DNA from: Oceanobacillus sp. HTM 045
GTDB lineage: Bacteria > Pseudomonadota > Alphaproteobacteria > Rhodobacterales > Rhodobacteraceae
NCBI GenBank assembly: GCA_009733745.1
Contig: WNWL01000008.1
Span: forward strand, 62,001-126,000
Length of the DNA: 64,000 nucleotides
Direction of reading: 5' to 3'
Shown here: positions 36,450 through 45,192 of the stretch, one piece after another
Numbering within the stretch: position 1 is the first letter of the stretch
How the letters are laid out: every line of letters starts with the position of its first letter
Notes under the pieces: generated by a model
The model's database searches: none
What the model saw: the letters and a program-made list of their open reading frames with translations, nothing else
Told to the model about the DNA's origin: nothing
Translations under genes and position numbers: made by a program

Positions 36450-36932
36450 TCAGTCGCCCCCGAGCCGCCTTTCCAGGCTCCGGACCAGCAGCAGGACGAT
36501 CAGCACCACGACGGTCGCCAGCGCCGCGAGCGGGATCTCCCCCGCGCCGCAGCCGAGGCCAATCGCGCCCGCCAGCCAGAGCGAGGCGCCGGTGGTGACG
36601 TTCTTCACTTCCGCGCCGCGGGTGATGATCGTGCCGGCGGCGAGGAAGGCCACGCCCGCGGTGACCGCCTCGATCAGGCGCAGCGGGTCGTTGCGCTGCT
36701 CGCCCTCGTCGCCGAAACGGATCTGGCTGATCTCCTGCCCGACGATCACGAACAGGCAGGCGGCGACGGCGACGAGGATGTGGGTCTTGAGCCCGGCGGG
36801 CTTGTCGCGCCACTCCCGCTCCGCGCCGATCAGACCGGCGAGCACCGCCGCCGCGAGCAGGCGGGAGGCGGAGACCACGGGGGGTACGGCGGCGAAACCG
36901 CCGGTCAGTTCGTCGAGAATGATGTCGAGCAC
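36450..36932 (-). CDS. MgtC/SapB family membrane protein
   Basis: A 160-residue protein with four hydrophobic segments. SRLLAAAVLAGLIGAEREWRDK carries the family's GxEREW motif, and VTAGVAFLAAGTIITRGAEV plus VTTGASLWLAGAIGLGCG are typical. MgtC-type proteins affect Mg2+ homeostasis and ATP synthase activity. GTG 36932 is the likely start (VLDIILDELTGG); it has GAGAGG directly adjacent, so the start is not certain. It converges on fabI with only 3 bases between stops. Confidence 0.9.
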   Translation of the reverse strand: MLDIILDELTGGFAAVPPVVSASRLLAAAVLAGLIGAEREWRDKPAGLKTHILVAVAACLFVIVGQEISQIRFGDEGEQRNDPLRLIEAVTAGVAFLAAGTIITRGAEVKNVTTGASLWLAGAIGLGCGAGEIPLAALATVVVLIVLLLVRSLERRLGGD

Positions 36933-37040
36933 CCTCTCAGAACGCGCGGCGGCGCGGGAGGTTCCCGCCTCACCGAGCGTTGATTGGCAGTTTATCGCGC
37001 GGGCGCGCAGGCTTCCCCGGTGCCGGAACAGGAGGACCCG

Positions 37041-38417
37041 ATGCTGCCCGACCGCCGGAAGACCCTCGCGGGCCTCGCCGCCCTCGCCACGTCCGCCCTC
37101 GCACCCCGCGCCGCGCTGGCCGGGAGCGACGCGCAGGAGCGGGCCTACCGCGCGCTGGTCTTCACCCGGAGCGAGGCGCAGTGGATCGCCGCGCTGGAAG
37201 AGTTGCGCGGCGTCACCGACCCCGGCATCGTCGCGCCGCTGATTCTCGTCCTGCGCTACGGGCAGGGGCCGCGGCTGCCGGTGCTGGACATCATGGCCGC
37301 CGCCGCGGGCGAGGCGCATGAGGGCTGGTTCGAGTGGATGCTCTGGCAGGAGCGCCACCCCGAGGTGGTGCCGCATCCCGGCTATACCGGCTTCAAGCGC
37401 GACATCTTCCTCGCCATCGACCCGAATTTCGAACTGTTCCTCGACCCGGCCCACCTCGGACGCGACGCGGCGCGCATCCGCTTCGAGGAGGTCACCTGGG
37501 GCGGCGTGCGGAAGGACGGCATCCCGGCGCTGACCGACCCGGCGCTCATCCAGGCGGGCGAAGCAGACTACCTGCTGGACGACGATCCGGTCTTCGGCGT
37601 CTCGGTCAACGGCGACGCGCGGGCCTACCCGCTGCGGATCATGGGCTGGCACGAGATGTTCAATGACACTGTCGGCGGCGTGCCGCTCTCGCTCGCCTAC
37701 TGCACGCTCTGCGGCGCGGGCATCCTGTTCGAGGCGCAGGCGGAGGGACGTGCAGAGCCGTTCGTCTTCGGCTCGTCCGGCTTCCTCTACCGCTCGAACA
37801 AGCTGATGTATGACAGCGAGACCCATTCGCTCTGGAACCAGTTCACCGGCGAGCCGGTGATTGGGGAGCTGGCCGGCAGCGGCATTGCGCTCCGGCAGCG
37901 CCCGGTCGTGATCGCGCCCTGGGGGGACTGGCGCGGCGCCAACCCGGAGACACGGGTGCTGGCGCTGGAGACCGGCTTCGCCCGCGACTACGGCTCCGGC
38001 GTGGTCTACCGCGACTATTTCGCGAGCCCCGAGCTGATGTTCCCCGCAGCGGTGGACGAGACCCGCCTGCGCCAGAAGGACCAGGTCTTCGGCATCCGCA
38101 CCTTCGGCGCGGCCAAGGCATGGCCGCTTTCCGCCTTCGAGGGCCGGCGGGTGATCAATGACAGGGTCGGCGACCTCGCCGTGGTGCTGGTCGGCGACGC
38201 CGCCGGCCGGACCGTGCGGGCCTACGAGCGCGGCGAGCGGGAATTCCTGCCCGCCGACGAGGGTCTCTCCGACCAGGCCGGCGCGTGGTGGGCGATCACG
38301 GAGGAGGCGCTGGCGGGGCCGGACGGCGCGCGCCTGCCGCGGGTGGCGGGCCACCTCGCCTACTGGTTCGCGTGGGACGGCTACATGGGCATCGCCTCCG
38401 GTCTCTGGGCCGAGTGA
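37041..38417 (+). CDS. DUF3179 domain secreted protein
   Basis: A 458-residue protein with a Tat-like signal (DRRKTLAGLAALATSALAPRAALA). The DUF3179 core includes DDDPVFGVSVNGDARAYPLR, MGWHEMFNDTVGGVPLSLAY and CTLCGAGILFEA with a CxxC pair, and GSSGFLYRSNKLMYD. The function is unknown in the family; the cysteine pair suggests a metal or redox site. ATG 37041 follows AGGAGG. It starts 109 bases from the divergent mgtC gene. Confidence 0.9.
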   Translation: MLPDRRKTLAGLAALATSALAPRAALAGSDAQERAYRALVFTRSEAQWIAALEELRGVTDPGIVAPLILVLRYGQGPRLPVLDIMAAAAGEAHEGWFEWMLWQERHPEVVPHPGYTGFKRDIFLAIDPNFELFLDPAHLGRDAARIRFEEVTWGGVRKDGIPALTDPALIQAGEADYLLDDDPVFGVSVNGDARAYPLRIMGWHEMFNDTVGGVPLSLAYCTLCGAGILFEAQAEGRAEPFVFGSSGFLYRSNKLMYDSETHSLWNQFTGEPVIGELAGSGIALRQRPVVIAPWGDWRGANPETRVLALETGFARDYGSGVVYRDYFASPELMFPAAVDETRLRQKDQVFGIRTFGAAKAWPLSAFEGRRVINDRVGDLAVVLVGDAAGRTVRAYERGEREFLPADEGLSDQAGAWWAITEEALAGPDGARLPRVAGHLAYWFAWDGYMGIASGLWAE

Positions 38418-38504
38418 GGTCTCCGGATCGCGTGAGGCTTCCCGCCCCGGCGGGGCCGTGCTAGGCGGGGAAAGCCGTCAGACGACCCGCCGGAGATACC
38501 GCCA

Positions 38505-39011
38505 ATGTCGACCACCCCCCCGGAAGAGAAGTTCTTTCTGGTCTCCTGGGACCAGCTTCACCGCGACAGCCGCGCGCTGGCCTGGAGGCTGGACAAGCAG
38601 GGACCGGGAGAGGAAGGCGCATGGCGCGCCGTGGTCGCCATCACCCGCGGCGGCATGGCCCCGGCGGTGATCGTGGCGCGCGAGCTCAACATCCGCGTCG
38701 TCGACACCATCTCGATCCGCTCCTACGCCCATACCTCGCAGGGCGAGGCGGAGGTGCTGAAGCACCCGGACCCGAACGTCGTCGGCGACGGCGAGGGCAT
38801 CCTGATCGTGGACGACCTGGTCGATACCGGCCGCACGCTGGAAATCGTGCGGCGGCTCTACCCCAAGGCCCATATCGCCACCGTCTACGCCAAGCCCAAG
38901 GGCAAGCCGCTGGTGGAGACCTTCGTCACGGAAGTCAGCCAGGACACCTGGATCCACTTCCCCTGGGACACGGCGCTTCAGTACGTGAAGCCGCTGAGGG
39001 GCGTGGACTGA
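38505..39011 (+). CDS. gpt: Xanthine-guanine phosphoribosyltransferase
   Basis: A 168-residue purine salvage enzyme. [20 protein letters not shown] fits the Gpt N-terminal strand, and [13 protein letters not shown] is the PRPP-binding motif. [18 protein letters not shown] is the characteristic C-terminal part. It converts xanthine or guanine with PRPP into nucleotides. Confidence 0.95.
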   Translation: MSTTPPEEKFFLVSWDQLHRDSRALAWRLDKQGPGEEGAWRAVVAITRGGMAPAVIVARELNIRVVDTISIRSYAHTSQGEAEVLKHPDPNVVGDGEGILIVDDLVDTGRTLEIVRRLYPKAHIATVYAKPKGKPLVETFVTEVSQDTWIHFPWDTALQYVKPLRGVD

Positions 39012-39035
39012 GGGGGCGGGGCGCAGGGCTGGAGA

Positions 39036-39545
39036 CTAATGCTTGCTTGCTTTTGGGAATGGAGAAAAAACTGGCGCAACATTGCGGCTATCTTCTTCAG
39101 AATAAGGCATCGATTCAGTGGGTTCTTGCTTGTTATCATAGTACGTGAAGAGCATCGTGGCAATTAAAGCGATAGTGCATGCGATCTGAGTCGCATCGCT
39201 TGTTGAGATGCCTCTGAAGTCAAATAGTTTGGCGGCTCTGGAGTCTATTTTCTTCGCTTCTTTCTTGGCATCGTTCGGATCTAATTTGCCCGATTCTACC
39301 TTCCGGGCTAAGTCCAAAATTGCAGAAAGCGCGTCTCGAGATATTCTTGGATCCAGTAGTATATTTAGTCTATTGTCTACAACCTTATAAGATCCAGATA
39401 TTACTTCACATAGCTTATGGCATTTTGGGCAATCTGCTTTGCAACCTTGAAGAACAAGCTCGGCGCCTTCAGACACTGAAAAACCCAATGCCTCAAAGAG
39501 GCCATGTTCAGGACAGAACGCCGATGCATACTCTCTTTGCGCCAT
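39036..39545 (-). CDS. Unknown low-GC protein with a zinc-ribbon-like N-terminus and one membrane segment
   Basis: A 169-residue protein. C11, C35, C39, C42 and C46 (CKADCPKCHKLC) look like a metal site. A charged helical part (ARKVESGKLDPNDAKKEAKK) precedes one membrane segment, ACTIALIATMLFTYY, near residues 122-136. The gene and its flanks (39030-39600) are much richer in A+T than everything around them, so it was probably acquired by transfer. No family was recognised. A small membrane effector of a defence or mobile element is possible but unproven. Confidence 0.55.
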   Translation of the reverse strand: MAQREYASAFCPEHGLFEALGFSVSEGAELVLQGCKADCPKCHKLCEVISGSYKVVDNRLNILLDPRISRDALSAILDLARKVESGKLDPNDAKKEAKKIDSRAAKLFDFRGISTSDATQIACTIALIATMLFTYYDNKQEPTESMPYSEEDSRNVAPVFSPFPKASKH

Positions 39546-39607
39546 CTTCAGTTCATTCTGGATTCATATTTCCTGTTTTTCCCGCTAGCTGACACTATTA
39601 CGGATAT

Positions 39608-41173
39608 TCACCGTCCCTTGAAGAGACTCCCTAGCACGCCCCGCACCAGCTTGCGCCCGAGGCCCGACCCGACCGAGCGGGCCACCGACTTCGCGAAGGT
39701 CTCGCCAACCGACTGGCGGCGCGAGCGGCTCTTGGTGGTGCCGGTGCGCGGCTTGGGCATCTTCGGGCTGTAGCGGCGGCCGTGGGTGTAGCCGCCCTCG
39801 GTCCGGTCGTCGTAGCGGCGGTAGCGGGTCTCGTATTCCTCTTCCTCCGGGGCCGTCTCGGCCTGGCGCGCGGCCTGCTCGGCGCGGCGCTTCAGCACCT
39901 CGAAGGCGCTCTCGCGGTCGACCGTCTTGTCGTAGAGCCCGGCGATCGGGCTGCGGGCGATGGCGTCGCGGCGCACTTCCGGGTCGCAGGGGCCGAGCCG
40001 GGAGGAGGGGGGGCGAATCAGGGTGCGCTCGACCATCGAGGGCACGCCCTTGGCCTCCAGCAGGGACGTCACCGCCTCGCCGACGCCGACCTGCATGATC
40101 GCCGCCTCGGTGTCGAAGCGCGGGTTGGGACGGAAGGTCTCCGCCGCGGCCTTCAGCGCGCGCCTGTCGCGCGGCGTGAAGGCGCGGAGCGCGTGCTGGA
40201 TGCGGTTGCCGAGCTGGGCCAGCACGTCCTCCGGCACGTCGTCGGGCTGCTGGGTCACGAACCAGACGCCGACGCCCTTGGAGCGGATCAGCCGCGCCAC
40301 CTGCTCGACCTTCTGCACCAGCGCCTTGGGCGCGCCGTCGAACAGGAGATGCGCCTCGTCGAAGAAGAAGACGAATTTCGGCTTGTCCGGGTCGCCCACC
40401 TCCGGCAGTTCCTCGAACAGTTCCGAGAGCAGCCAGAGCAGGAAGGTGGCGTAGAGCCGGGGCGACTGCATCAGTTGGTCGGCGGCGAGGATGTTGATGC
40501 GCCCCCGCCCGCGGTCGGTGGCGATCATATCGGCGAGGTCGAGCGCCGGTTCGCCGAAGAACCCGGCCGCGCCCTGGTTCTCCAACACCAGCAGGCGGCG
40601 CTGGATCGCGCCGACGCTGGCCTTGGAGACGTTGCCGTAGCGGAGCGAGAGGTCGCGGGCGTTCTCGCCGACATGCACGAGGAGCGACTGCAGGTCCTTG
40701 AGGTCGAGGAGCAGCAGACCGTCCTCGTCGGCGACGCGGAAGGCGATGTTGAGCACGCCCTCCTGCGTCTCGTTCAGCTCCAGCAGGCGCGCGAGCAGGA
40801 GAGGGCCCATCTCCGTCACCGTGGTGCGGATCGGGTGGCCCTTCTCTCCGAACATGTCCCAGAAGACGCAGGGAAAGGCGTCGTAGCCGAAATCGTCGAA
40901 GCCGATCGTGCCGGCGCGCTCGACCAGCTTGTCATGCAGCTTGTGCTCCGGCGAGCCGGCCTGGGCGAGGCCCGAGAGGTCGCTCTTCACGTCGGCGAGG
41001 AAGACCGGGGTGCCGACGGCGGAGAAGCTCTCGGCGAGGATCTGCAGCGTCACCGTCTTGCCGGTGCCGGTCGCGCCGGCGATCAGGCCGTGACGGTTGG
41101 CGTATTTCAGCAGAAGCTCTTCCGGGGTCGCGTAGCCTTCGCCGCCGCCGCCGATGAATATCGTGTCCGTCAT
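39608..41173 (-). CDS. HerA-like ATPase (DUF853, YjgR type)
   Basis: A 521-residue P-loop ATPase. Walker A is LIAGATGTGKTVTLQ, Walker B FVFFFDEAHLLFD, with VWFVTQQPDDVPEDVLAQLG as a sensor region. The DUF853 family relates to HerA/FtsK DNA translocases, but no nuclease partner (NurA) is nearby. The C-terminus ends in a basic, low-complexity tail (GTTKSRSRRQSVGETFAKSV) that may bind nucleic acid. It lies alone on the minus strand. Confidence 0.9.
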   Translation of the reverse strand: MTDTIFIGGGGEGYATPEELLLKYANRHGLIAGATGTGKTVTLQILAESFSAVGTPVFLADVKSDLSGLAQAGSPEHKLHDKLVERAGTIGFDDFGYDAFPCVFWDMFGEKGHPIRTTVTEMGPLLLARLLELNETQEGVLNIAFRVADEDGLLLLDLKDLQSLLVHVGENARDLSLRYGNVSKASVGAIQRRLLVLENQGAAGFFGEPALDLADMIATDRGRGRINILAADQLMQSPRLYATFLLWLLSELFEELPEVGDPDKPKFVFFFDEAHLLFDGAPKALVQKVEQVARLIRSKGVGVWFVTQQPDDVPEDVLAQLGNRIQHALRAFTPRDRRALKAAAETFRPNPRFDTEAAIMQVGVGEAVTSLLEAKGVPSMVERTLIRPPSSRLGPCDPEVRRDAIARSPIAGLYDKTVDRESAFEVLKRRAEQAARQAETAPEEEEYETRYRRYDDRTEGGYTHGRRYSPKMPKPRTGTTKSRSRRQSVGETFAKSVARSVGSGLGRKLVRGVLGSLFKGR

Positions 41174-41225
41174 GCACCATTTTCCCGTTCCAGGCGCGAC
41201 GCCCCCGGAAAAACTCGAGTTCGCC

Positions 41226-41336
41226 TCACTTTTTCCACGAATGGATAGCTTCTGTTAACCATTCTGGTCGAGGGTATTCGTGCGAAGGGCAGTGCTCTTC
41301 GTTGATTACCTCCTCCCTGTCGAACTGGCCGCGCAT
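41226..41336 (-). CDS. Possible 36-residue peptide
   Basis: ATG at 41336 opens MRGQFDREEVINEEHCPSHE and ends AIHSWKK. AAGAGG lies nine bases before the ATG. Its composition (HEYPRPEWLTEAIHSW) is more protein-like than most shadow frames here. However, its start lies inside a plus-strand terminator hairpin, so it could be chance. Confidence 0.25.
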   Translation of the reverse strand: MRGQFDREEVINEEHCPSHEYPRPEWLTEAIHSWKK

Positions 41337-41355
41337 GATGCGCGGCCTCTTTTTT
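41327..41355 (+). terminator. Strong intrinsic terminator on the plus strand
   Basis: GGCCGCGCA and TGCGCGGCC form a perfect 9-bp stem with a TGA loop, followed by TCTTTTTT. No plus-strand gene ends nearby: the nearest upstream gene is the minus-strand ATPase. It therefore implies an unseen plus-strand transcript of 41.2-41.35 kb. Confidence 0.8.
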
Positions 41356-41446
41356 CCGCACTCCGTCTGGCGTCCCGCGGCGGAACGGTTGCACCGCAGC
41401 ACGCATTTCCCGGCAAAATGCGTTCCAAAACCCTGCATGGAGCCGC

Positions 41447-41646
41447 TTGACAGCGCTACCGGAGGCCGTAAGGATACCCACGTCTTGGCACGGCCAGGTC
41501 GACAGGGAGAGAAGCGGGGGACGCGGCAAGTGGCCGCACACAACCACCCGCGCATAGAAATGGGGCGCCGACCGACGGCGCCGGTCGCGGAGCGGAGGTT
41601 CCGCGATCCATCCGAAAGGGAAGGGGCGCAACCGCGCCCCTTCTTC
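41447..41646 (+). ncRNA. Candidate small RNA or independent leader upstream of ialB
   Basis: TTGACA (41447-41452) is followed after 16 bases by TAAGGAT, a plausible promoter with a weak -10. The transcript would contain a hairpin of GGGGCGCCGACC with GGCGCCGG and end at the terminator GGGGCGC-AACC-GCGCCCC-TTCTTC (41623-41646), giving about 170 bases. It does not match SRP RNA, RNase P RNA or tmRNA motifs. It ends 150 bases before ialB, so it is separate or an attenuating leader. Confidence 0.45.
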
Positions 41647-41799
41647 GTTGAGGGCGGCGACTCCGACAGGCCCGGAAGGCACCGGCACCCGGCCGGAACG
41701 GGCGCAAGACGGCGCCATCTTGATTTCGCGCGTCATGCGCTGCATGACAGGGCGACCCGGCCGGAACGCCGGCCCATTCAGCAGAACGGGACATACCAC

Positions 41800-42315
41800 G
41801 TGATCCGATTGACCAAGATCCTCGCCGCCTCCGCGCTCGCCCTCGCAACCGCCGCGGGCCCGGTAGCGGCTCAGACCGGGGAAGTCGTCAAGACGACCTA
41901 CGGCGACTGGAACATCGTCTGCGCCGAAGACGAAAGCGTCTGCGTCATGCAGCAGGCCGGTCTCGGAACCGACGGCCAGCCGGTGATCGACTTCCGCGTC
42001 AGGAGGGTCGAGGGCCCGACCCTGCCGGATGGCACCCCGGTCACCGCCGCGATCCAGATCGCCGCGCCGCTGGGCGTGCTGCTGCTGGCCGGCGTCCAGG
42101 TCCAGGTCGACGCCAAGGAGCCCCGCACCGCGCCGTTCGAGGTCTGCGGTCCCTCGGGCTGCATCGTGCGCCAGCCGATGTCGGACGACTTCGTGGCCGA
42201 CCTGAAGGGCGGCAACACCGCCAAGGTGTCGATCTACGCTGTGCCGCAGACGCTGGTCGAGACGAACATCTCGCTCAAGGGCTTCACCAAGGCGTTCGAC
42301 AGCCTCAAGCCCTGA
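41800..42315 (+). CDS. Invasion-associated locus B (IalB) family protein
   Basis: A 171-residue periplasmic protein. After a signal peptide (VIRLTKILAASALALATAAGPVAAQ) comes TYGDWNIVCAEDESVCVMQQ, with the paired cysteines of the family, and CGPSGCIVRQPMSDDFVADL with a second pair. In Bartonella, IalB helps red-cell invasion; in free-living alphaproteobacteria its role is unclear. GTG 41800 is used because it gives the standard signal peptide. Confidence 0.88.
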   Translation: MIRLTKILAASALALATAAGPVAAQTGEVVKTTYGDWNIVCAEDESVCVMQQAGLGTDGQPVIDFRVRRVEGPTLPDGTPVTAAIQIAAPLGVLLLAGVQVQVDAKEPRTAPFEVCGPSGCIVRQPMSDDFVADLKGGNTAKVSIYAVPQTLVETNISLKGFTKAFDSLKP

Positions 42316-42331
42316 GTTTCAGGAAACAGCC

Positions 42332-42356
42332 GCCGGGCGCGCCAGCCGCGCCCGGC
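42332..42356. terminator. Bidirectional hairpin between convergent ialB and KAS genes
   Basis: GCCGGGCGCG and CGCGCCCGGC form a perfect 10-bp stem with a CCAGC loop, right between two gene ends. No long T run follows on either side, so it may be a weak or Rho-assisted terminator. Confidence 0.6.
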
Positions 42357-42360
42357 CGCT

Positions 42361-43575
42361 TCAGCCGGTGAAGCGCCGGAAGGCGAGCACGGCGTTCAGT
42401 CCCCCGAAGGCGAACGAGTTCGAGAGCGCGGCATGGACCGTGGCCTCGCGCGCGGTGTTGGGCACCACGTCGAGGCCGATCTCCGGATCCTCTTCCTCGT
42501 GGCTCGCCGTGGGCGGGATCACCCCCTCCGACAGCGCCATCAGCACCGCCGCGGCCTCAATGGCGCCGGCCGCACCGATGCAGTGCGCGTGCATCGACTT
42601 GGTGGAGGAGACAGGCACCCGCGCCGCGTGCTCGCCGAGCACGTTGCGGATCGCGCCGGCCTCGGTCCGGTCGTTGATCGTCGTCGCGGTGCCGTGGGCG
42701 TTGATGTAGCCCACCTCTTCCGCACCCATCTTCGCGTCGGCCATCGCGTCGCGGATCGCCCGCGCCGCATCCGCCTGCGAGGGCGTGACGATGTCGCCCG
42801 CGTCCGACGTCATGCCGAAGCCGCAGATCTCGCCGAGGATGGTGGCGCCGCGCGCCTTCGCACGCTCCAGTTCCTCGATCACCAGCACCGCGGCGCCCTC
42901 GCCCTGCACCATGCCGTCGCGCGTCTTCGAAAACGGCCGGCAGGCGGTCTTGGACATGACGCGCAGGCCCTCCCACGCCTTCAGGGTGCCCCAGACCAGC
43001 GCCGCCTCCGCCCCGCCGCAGAGCGCGGCGTCGGCACCGCCGGAGCGGATCAGGTGAAAGGCCTGCCCGATGGCGTGGTTGCCCGAGGAACAGGCGGTCG
43101 AGACGGTCCAGTTCGGCCCCTTCGCCCCGTGCTCCATCGACAGGTGAGAGGCCGGCGCATTGGCCATCAGCCGCGGCACGAGGAACGGGTGGACCCGCGT
43201 CTTCCCCTCGCCGTAGGTGAGCTTGTAGTTGTTGTCGATGGTGGTCATGCCCCCGAGCGAGGAGCCCATCACCACCGCGGTGCGCGTCGCGAGCGCCTCG
43301 TCGATCTCGATGCCGGACTGCGCCACGGCCTCGCGCCCGGCCAGCGTCGCGAGCTGGGTCACGCGGTCGTAGAGCGTGAGCTGGGAGCGGGAGAAATGCT
43401 CGGTCTCATCGTAATCGGGCACCTGCGCGCCGATGGTGATGGAGAGGTTCTCAAGCGAGATCCGGGTCAGCGGGCCGATGCCCACGCGGCCATCGCGCAG
43501 CCCCTCGAAATGGCGATCCCGGCCGATCCCGAGGGCCGAGACGACCCCGAGCCCGGTGACGACGACACGACGCAT
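42361..43575 (-). CDS. Beta-ketoacyl-ACP synthase, FabF/NodE-like
   Basis: A 404-residue condensing enzyme. The catalytic cysteine is in VSTACSSGNHAIG, and histidines are in NAHGTATTINDRTE and STKSMHAHCIGAAGAIEA. RRVVVTGLGVVSALGIGRD is the standard N-terminus. It sits six bases after a dedicated acyl carrier protein gene and near lpxD, so it probably makes a specialised acyl chain for lipid A rather than general fatty acids. That role is an inference from context. Confidence 0.92.
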   Translation of the reverse strand: MRRVVVTGLGVVSALGIGRDRHFEGLRDGRVGIGPLTRISLENLSITIGAQVPDYDETEHFSRSQLTLYDRVTQLATLAGREAVAQSGIEIDEALATRTAVVMGSSLGGMTTIDNNYKLTYGEGKTRVHPFLVPRLMANAPASHLSMEHGAKGPNWTVSTACSSGNHAIGQAFHLIRSGGADAALCGGAEAALVWGTLKAWEGLRVMSKTACRPFSKTRDGMVQGEGAAVLVIEELERAKARGATILGEICGFGMTSDAGDIVTPSQADAARAIRDAMADAKMGAEEVGYINAHGTATTINDRTEAGAIRNVLGEHAARVPVSSTKSMHAHCIGAAGAIEAAAVLMALSEGVIPPTASHEEEDPEIGLDVVPNTAREATVHAALSNSFAFGGLNAVLAFRRFTG

Positions 43576-43581
43576 GAAACC

Positions 43582-43845
43582 TCAGCCTTTCTCCGCGATG
43601 AGCTGCTTCACCGCGGCCGAGATCGCGGCCACGTTCGAGATATCGAACTCGGAGTCATTCGGCTCGTTTGCGTTGTAGGGCACCGAGATGTCGAACTCTT
43701 CCTCGATGGAGAAGACGACCTCCACGAGCCCGAGCGAATCCAGTCCGAGATCGTCGAGCGTCGTCTCGGGCTTGATCTGCCCCGGCTCGACCATCGCCTG
43801 ATCGGCAATGATCCTGACGATCTTCTCCGTCACCTCGTCCGTCAT
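43582..43845 (-). CDS. Specialised acyl carrier protein
   Basis: An 87-residue acidic ACP. The phosphopantetheine serine is in LDDLGLDSLGLVEVVFSIEE. DISVPYNANEPNDSEFDISN is longer than the matching loop of housekeeping AcpP, which recalls the special ACPs of lipid A acyl transfer such as AcpXL. ATG 43845 follows AAGGAGAG. It is followed directly by the ketosynthase and preceded by lpxD, indicating one lipid A acylation unit. Confidence 0.9.
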   Translation of the reverse strand: MTDEVTEKIVRIIADQAMVEPGQIKPETTLDDLGLDSLGLVEVVFSIEEEFDISVPYNANEPNDSEFDISNVAAISAAVKQLIAEKG

Positions 43846-43891
43846 GCCACTCTCCTTCGCCCCGGATGTCTCTAGCACATCTTCTTCGGGG

Positions 43892-44968
43892 TTACAGTCC
43901 AAGCTTCTTCTGCATCTCCTTGACCTTGTCGGCAAGGCGCGGGAGCCGTCTCAAGACCATAAGGATCTTCATGTATTCGGCCCGGGGCAGGGCGGGCGTT
44001 CCCATCAGCACGCTGCCTGCCGGGACGTTGCCGCCCACTGCCGAGGTCGCCGCCAGGACGGAGTCGTTGCCGATCCTGACATGGTCGGCAACGCCGACCT
44101 TGCCGCCGAGGACCACGCGGTCGCCGACCACGGAGCTGCCCGCGAGCCCGACCTGGGCGCAGATCAGGCAGGTCTCGCCGACGCGGACGTTGTGGCCGAT
44201 CTGGACCTGGTTGTCGATCTTGGTGCCCGCGCCGATGCGCGTGTCGGCCACGGTGCCGCGGTCGATGGTGGTCGCCGCGCCGATCTCGACATTGTCGCCC
44301 ACGTCGACCGCGCCGAGCGAATGGATCCGGCGGAGCGCCACGTTGCGCGCGTCCGACGCGACCGCACCGGTCTCCTTCGCGCTCTCGACCGCGCCGCGCT
44401 CGGGCGTGACGAAGGAGAACCCATCCGACCCGATCACCGCGTTGGCGTGGACGAGGCAGTCCGCGCCGATCCTGACCGCGTGGGCGATGCGCACGCCTTC
44501 GCAGAGCCGCGTGCGCGCGCCGATGGCGGCGCCGTCGCCGACGGTCGCATGCGCGTGAAGCACGGCGCCGTCGCCGATCCGCGCGCCCGCGCCGATCACG
44601 ACGAAGGGGCCGATGGCCACGTCCGCGCCGATCTCGGCGTCGTCGGCGACGATGGCGGTGGGGTGGATGCCGGGGGCGAGGCCGTGGCCGGGGGCCAGCG
44701 CCTCCGTCACCGCGGCCAGCGCGACGCGGGCGCGGGGCGCGAAGAGCGCCGCCTCCAGCCCGAGCGCCTGCCAGTCCGCGCCCTCCCAGAGCACGGCGGC
44801 GCGCGCCTTTCCGGCGGCGAGGCCCTCGGCGAATTTCGGAGACATGGCCATCGCGAGGTCGTCCGGCCCCGCGGCAGCGGGTTCGGCCGCGCCGGCGATC
44901 ACCAGGTCGAGCCTGCCGGCCGCGGCAAGGCCGGTGGCCTCCGCGATGTCGGAGAGCGTCCGCCGCAT
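43892..44968 (-). CDS. lpxD: UDP-3-O-acylglucosamine N-acyltransferase
   Basis: A 358-residue acyltransferase of the third lipid A step. A short N-terminal uridine-binding domain is followed by left-handed beta-helix hexapeptide repeats (IHPTAIVADDAEIGADVAIG; FVVIGAGARIGDGAVLHAHA). The catalytic histidine lies in KIDNQVQIGHNVRVG. C-terminal helices (KILMVLRRLPRLADKVKEMQ) complete the family pattern. It is probably co-transcribed with the ACP and ketosynthase downstream. Confidence 0.95.
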   Translation of the reverse strand: MRRTLSDIAEATGLAAAGRLDLVIAGAAEPAAAGPDDLAMAMSPKFAEGLAAGKARAAVLWEGADWQALGLEAALFAPRARVALAAVTEALAPGHGLAPGIHPTAIVADDAEIGADVAIGPFVVIGAGARIGDGAVLHAHATVGDGAAIGARTRLCEGVRIAHAVRIGADCLVHANAVIGSDGFSFVTPERGAVESAKETGAVASDARNVALRRIHSLGAVDVGDNVEIGAATTIDRGTVADTRIGAGTKIDNQVQIGHNVRVGETCLICAQVGLAGSSVVGDRVVLGGKVGVADHVRIGNDSVLAATSAVGGNVPAGSVLMGTPALPRAEYMKILMVLRRLPRLADKVKEMQKKLGL

Positions 44969-45104
44969 GTGTCCCTCGGTCTCTTTTGCCGCGCTCGTTT
45001 AGCCGAGCGGCAGGGCAGTGGCAAGCGCGCCGCCCGGCGGCCGCGCCCGTGTCTCGTGCAGTTCCCTTGCAGTCGGCCAATCCGGCAGGGCAGGGAGCCC
45101 GGAA

Positions 45105-45130
45105 ACGAGAGGGGGAGACCCGGCTCCCCC
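45105..45130 (-). terminator. Hairpin downstream of the L,D-transpeptidase gene
   Basis: GGGGGAG and CTCCCCC pair around ACCCGG. On the minus strand this is followed by TCTCGTTTCC, a modest T stretch. It separates the transpeptidase transcript from lpxD. Confidence 0.5.
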
Positions 45131-45192
45131 TCCGGTTCTCCCCCTGGCGCTGGCGGGTCCCCCCGGCAGCTATCCGGTGATGTGCACCCGGG

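Noticed and set aside
36450-38354. A 634-codon minus-strand frame covering the DUF3179 gene
   Set aside because: Only the last 160 codons (MgtC) have protein-family features; the rest is antisense.
41447-41646. SRP RNA, RNase P RNA or tmRNA
   Set aside because: The conserved core sequences of these RNAs are absent.
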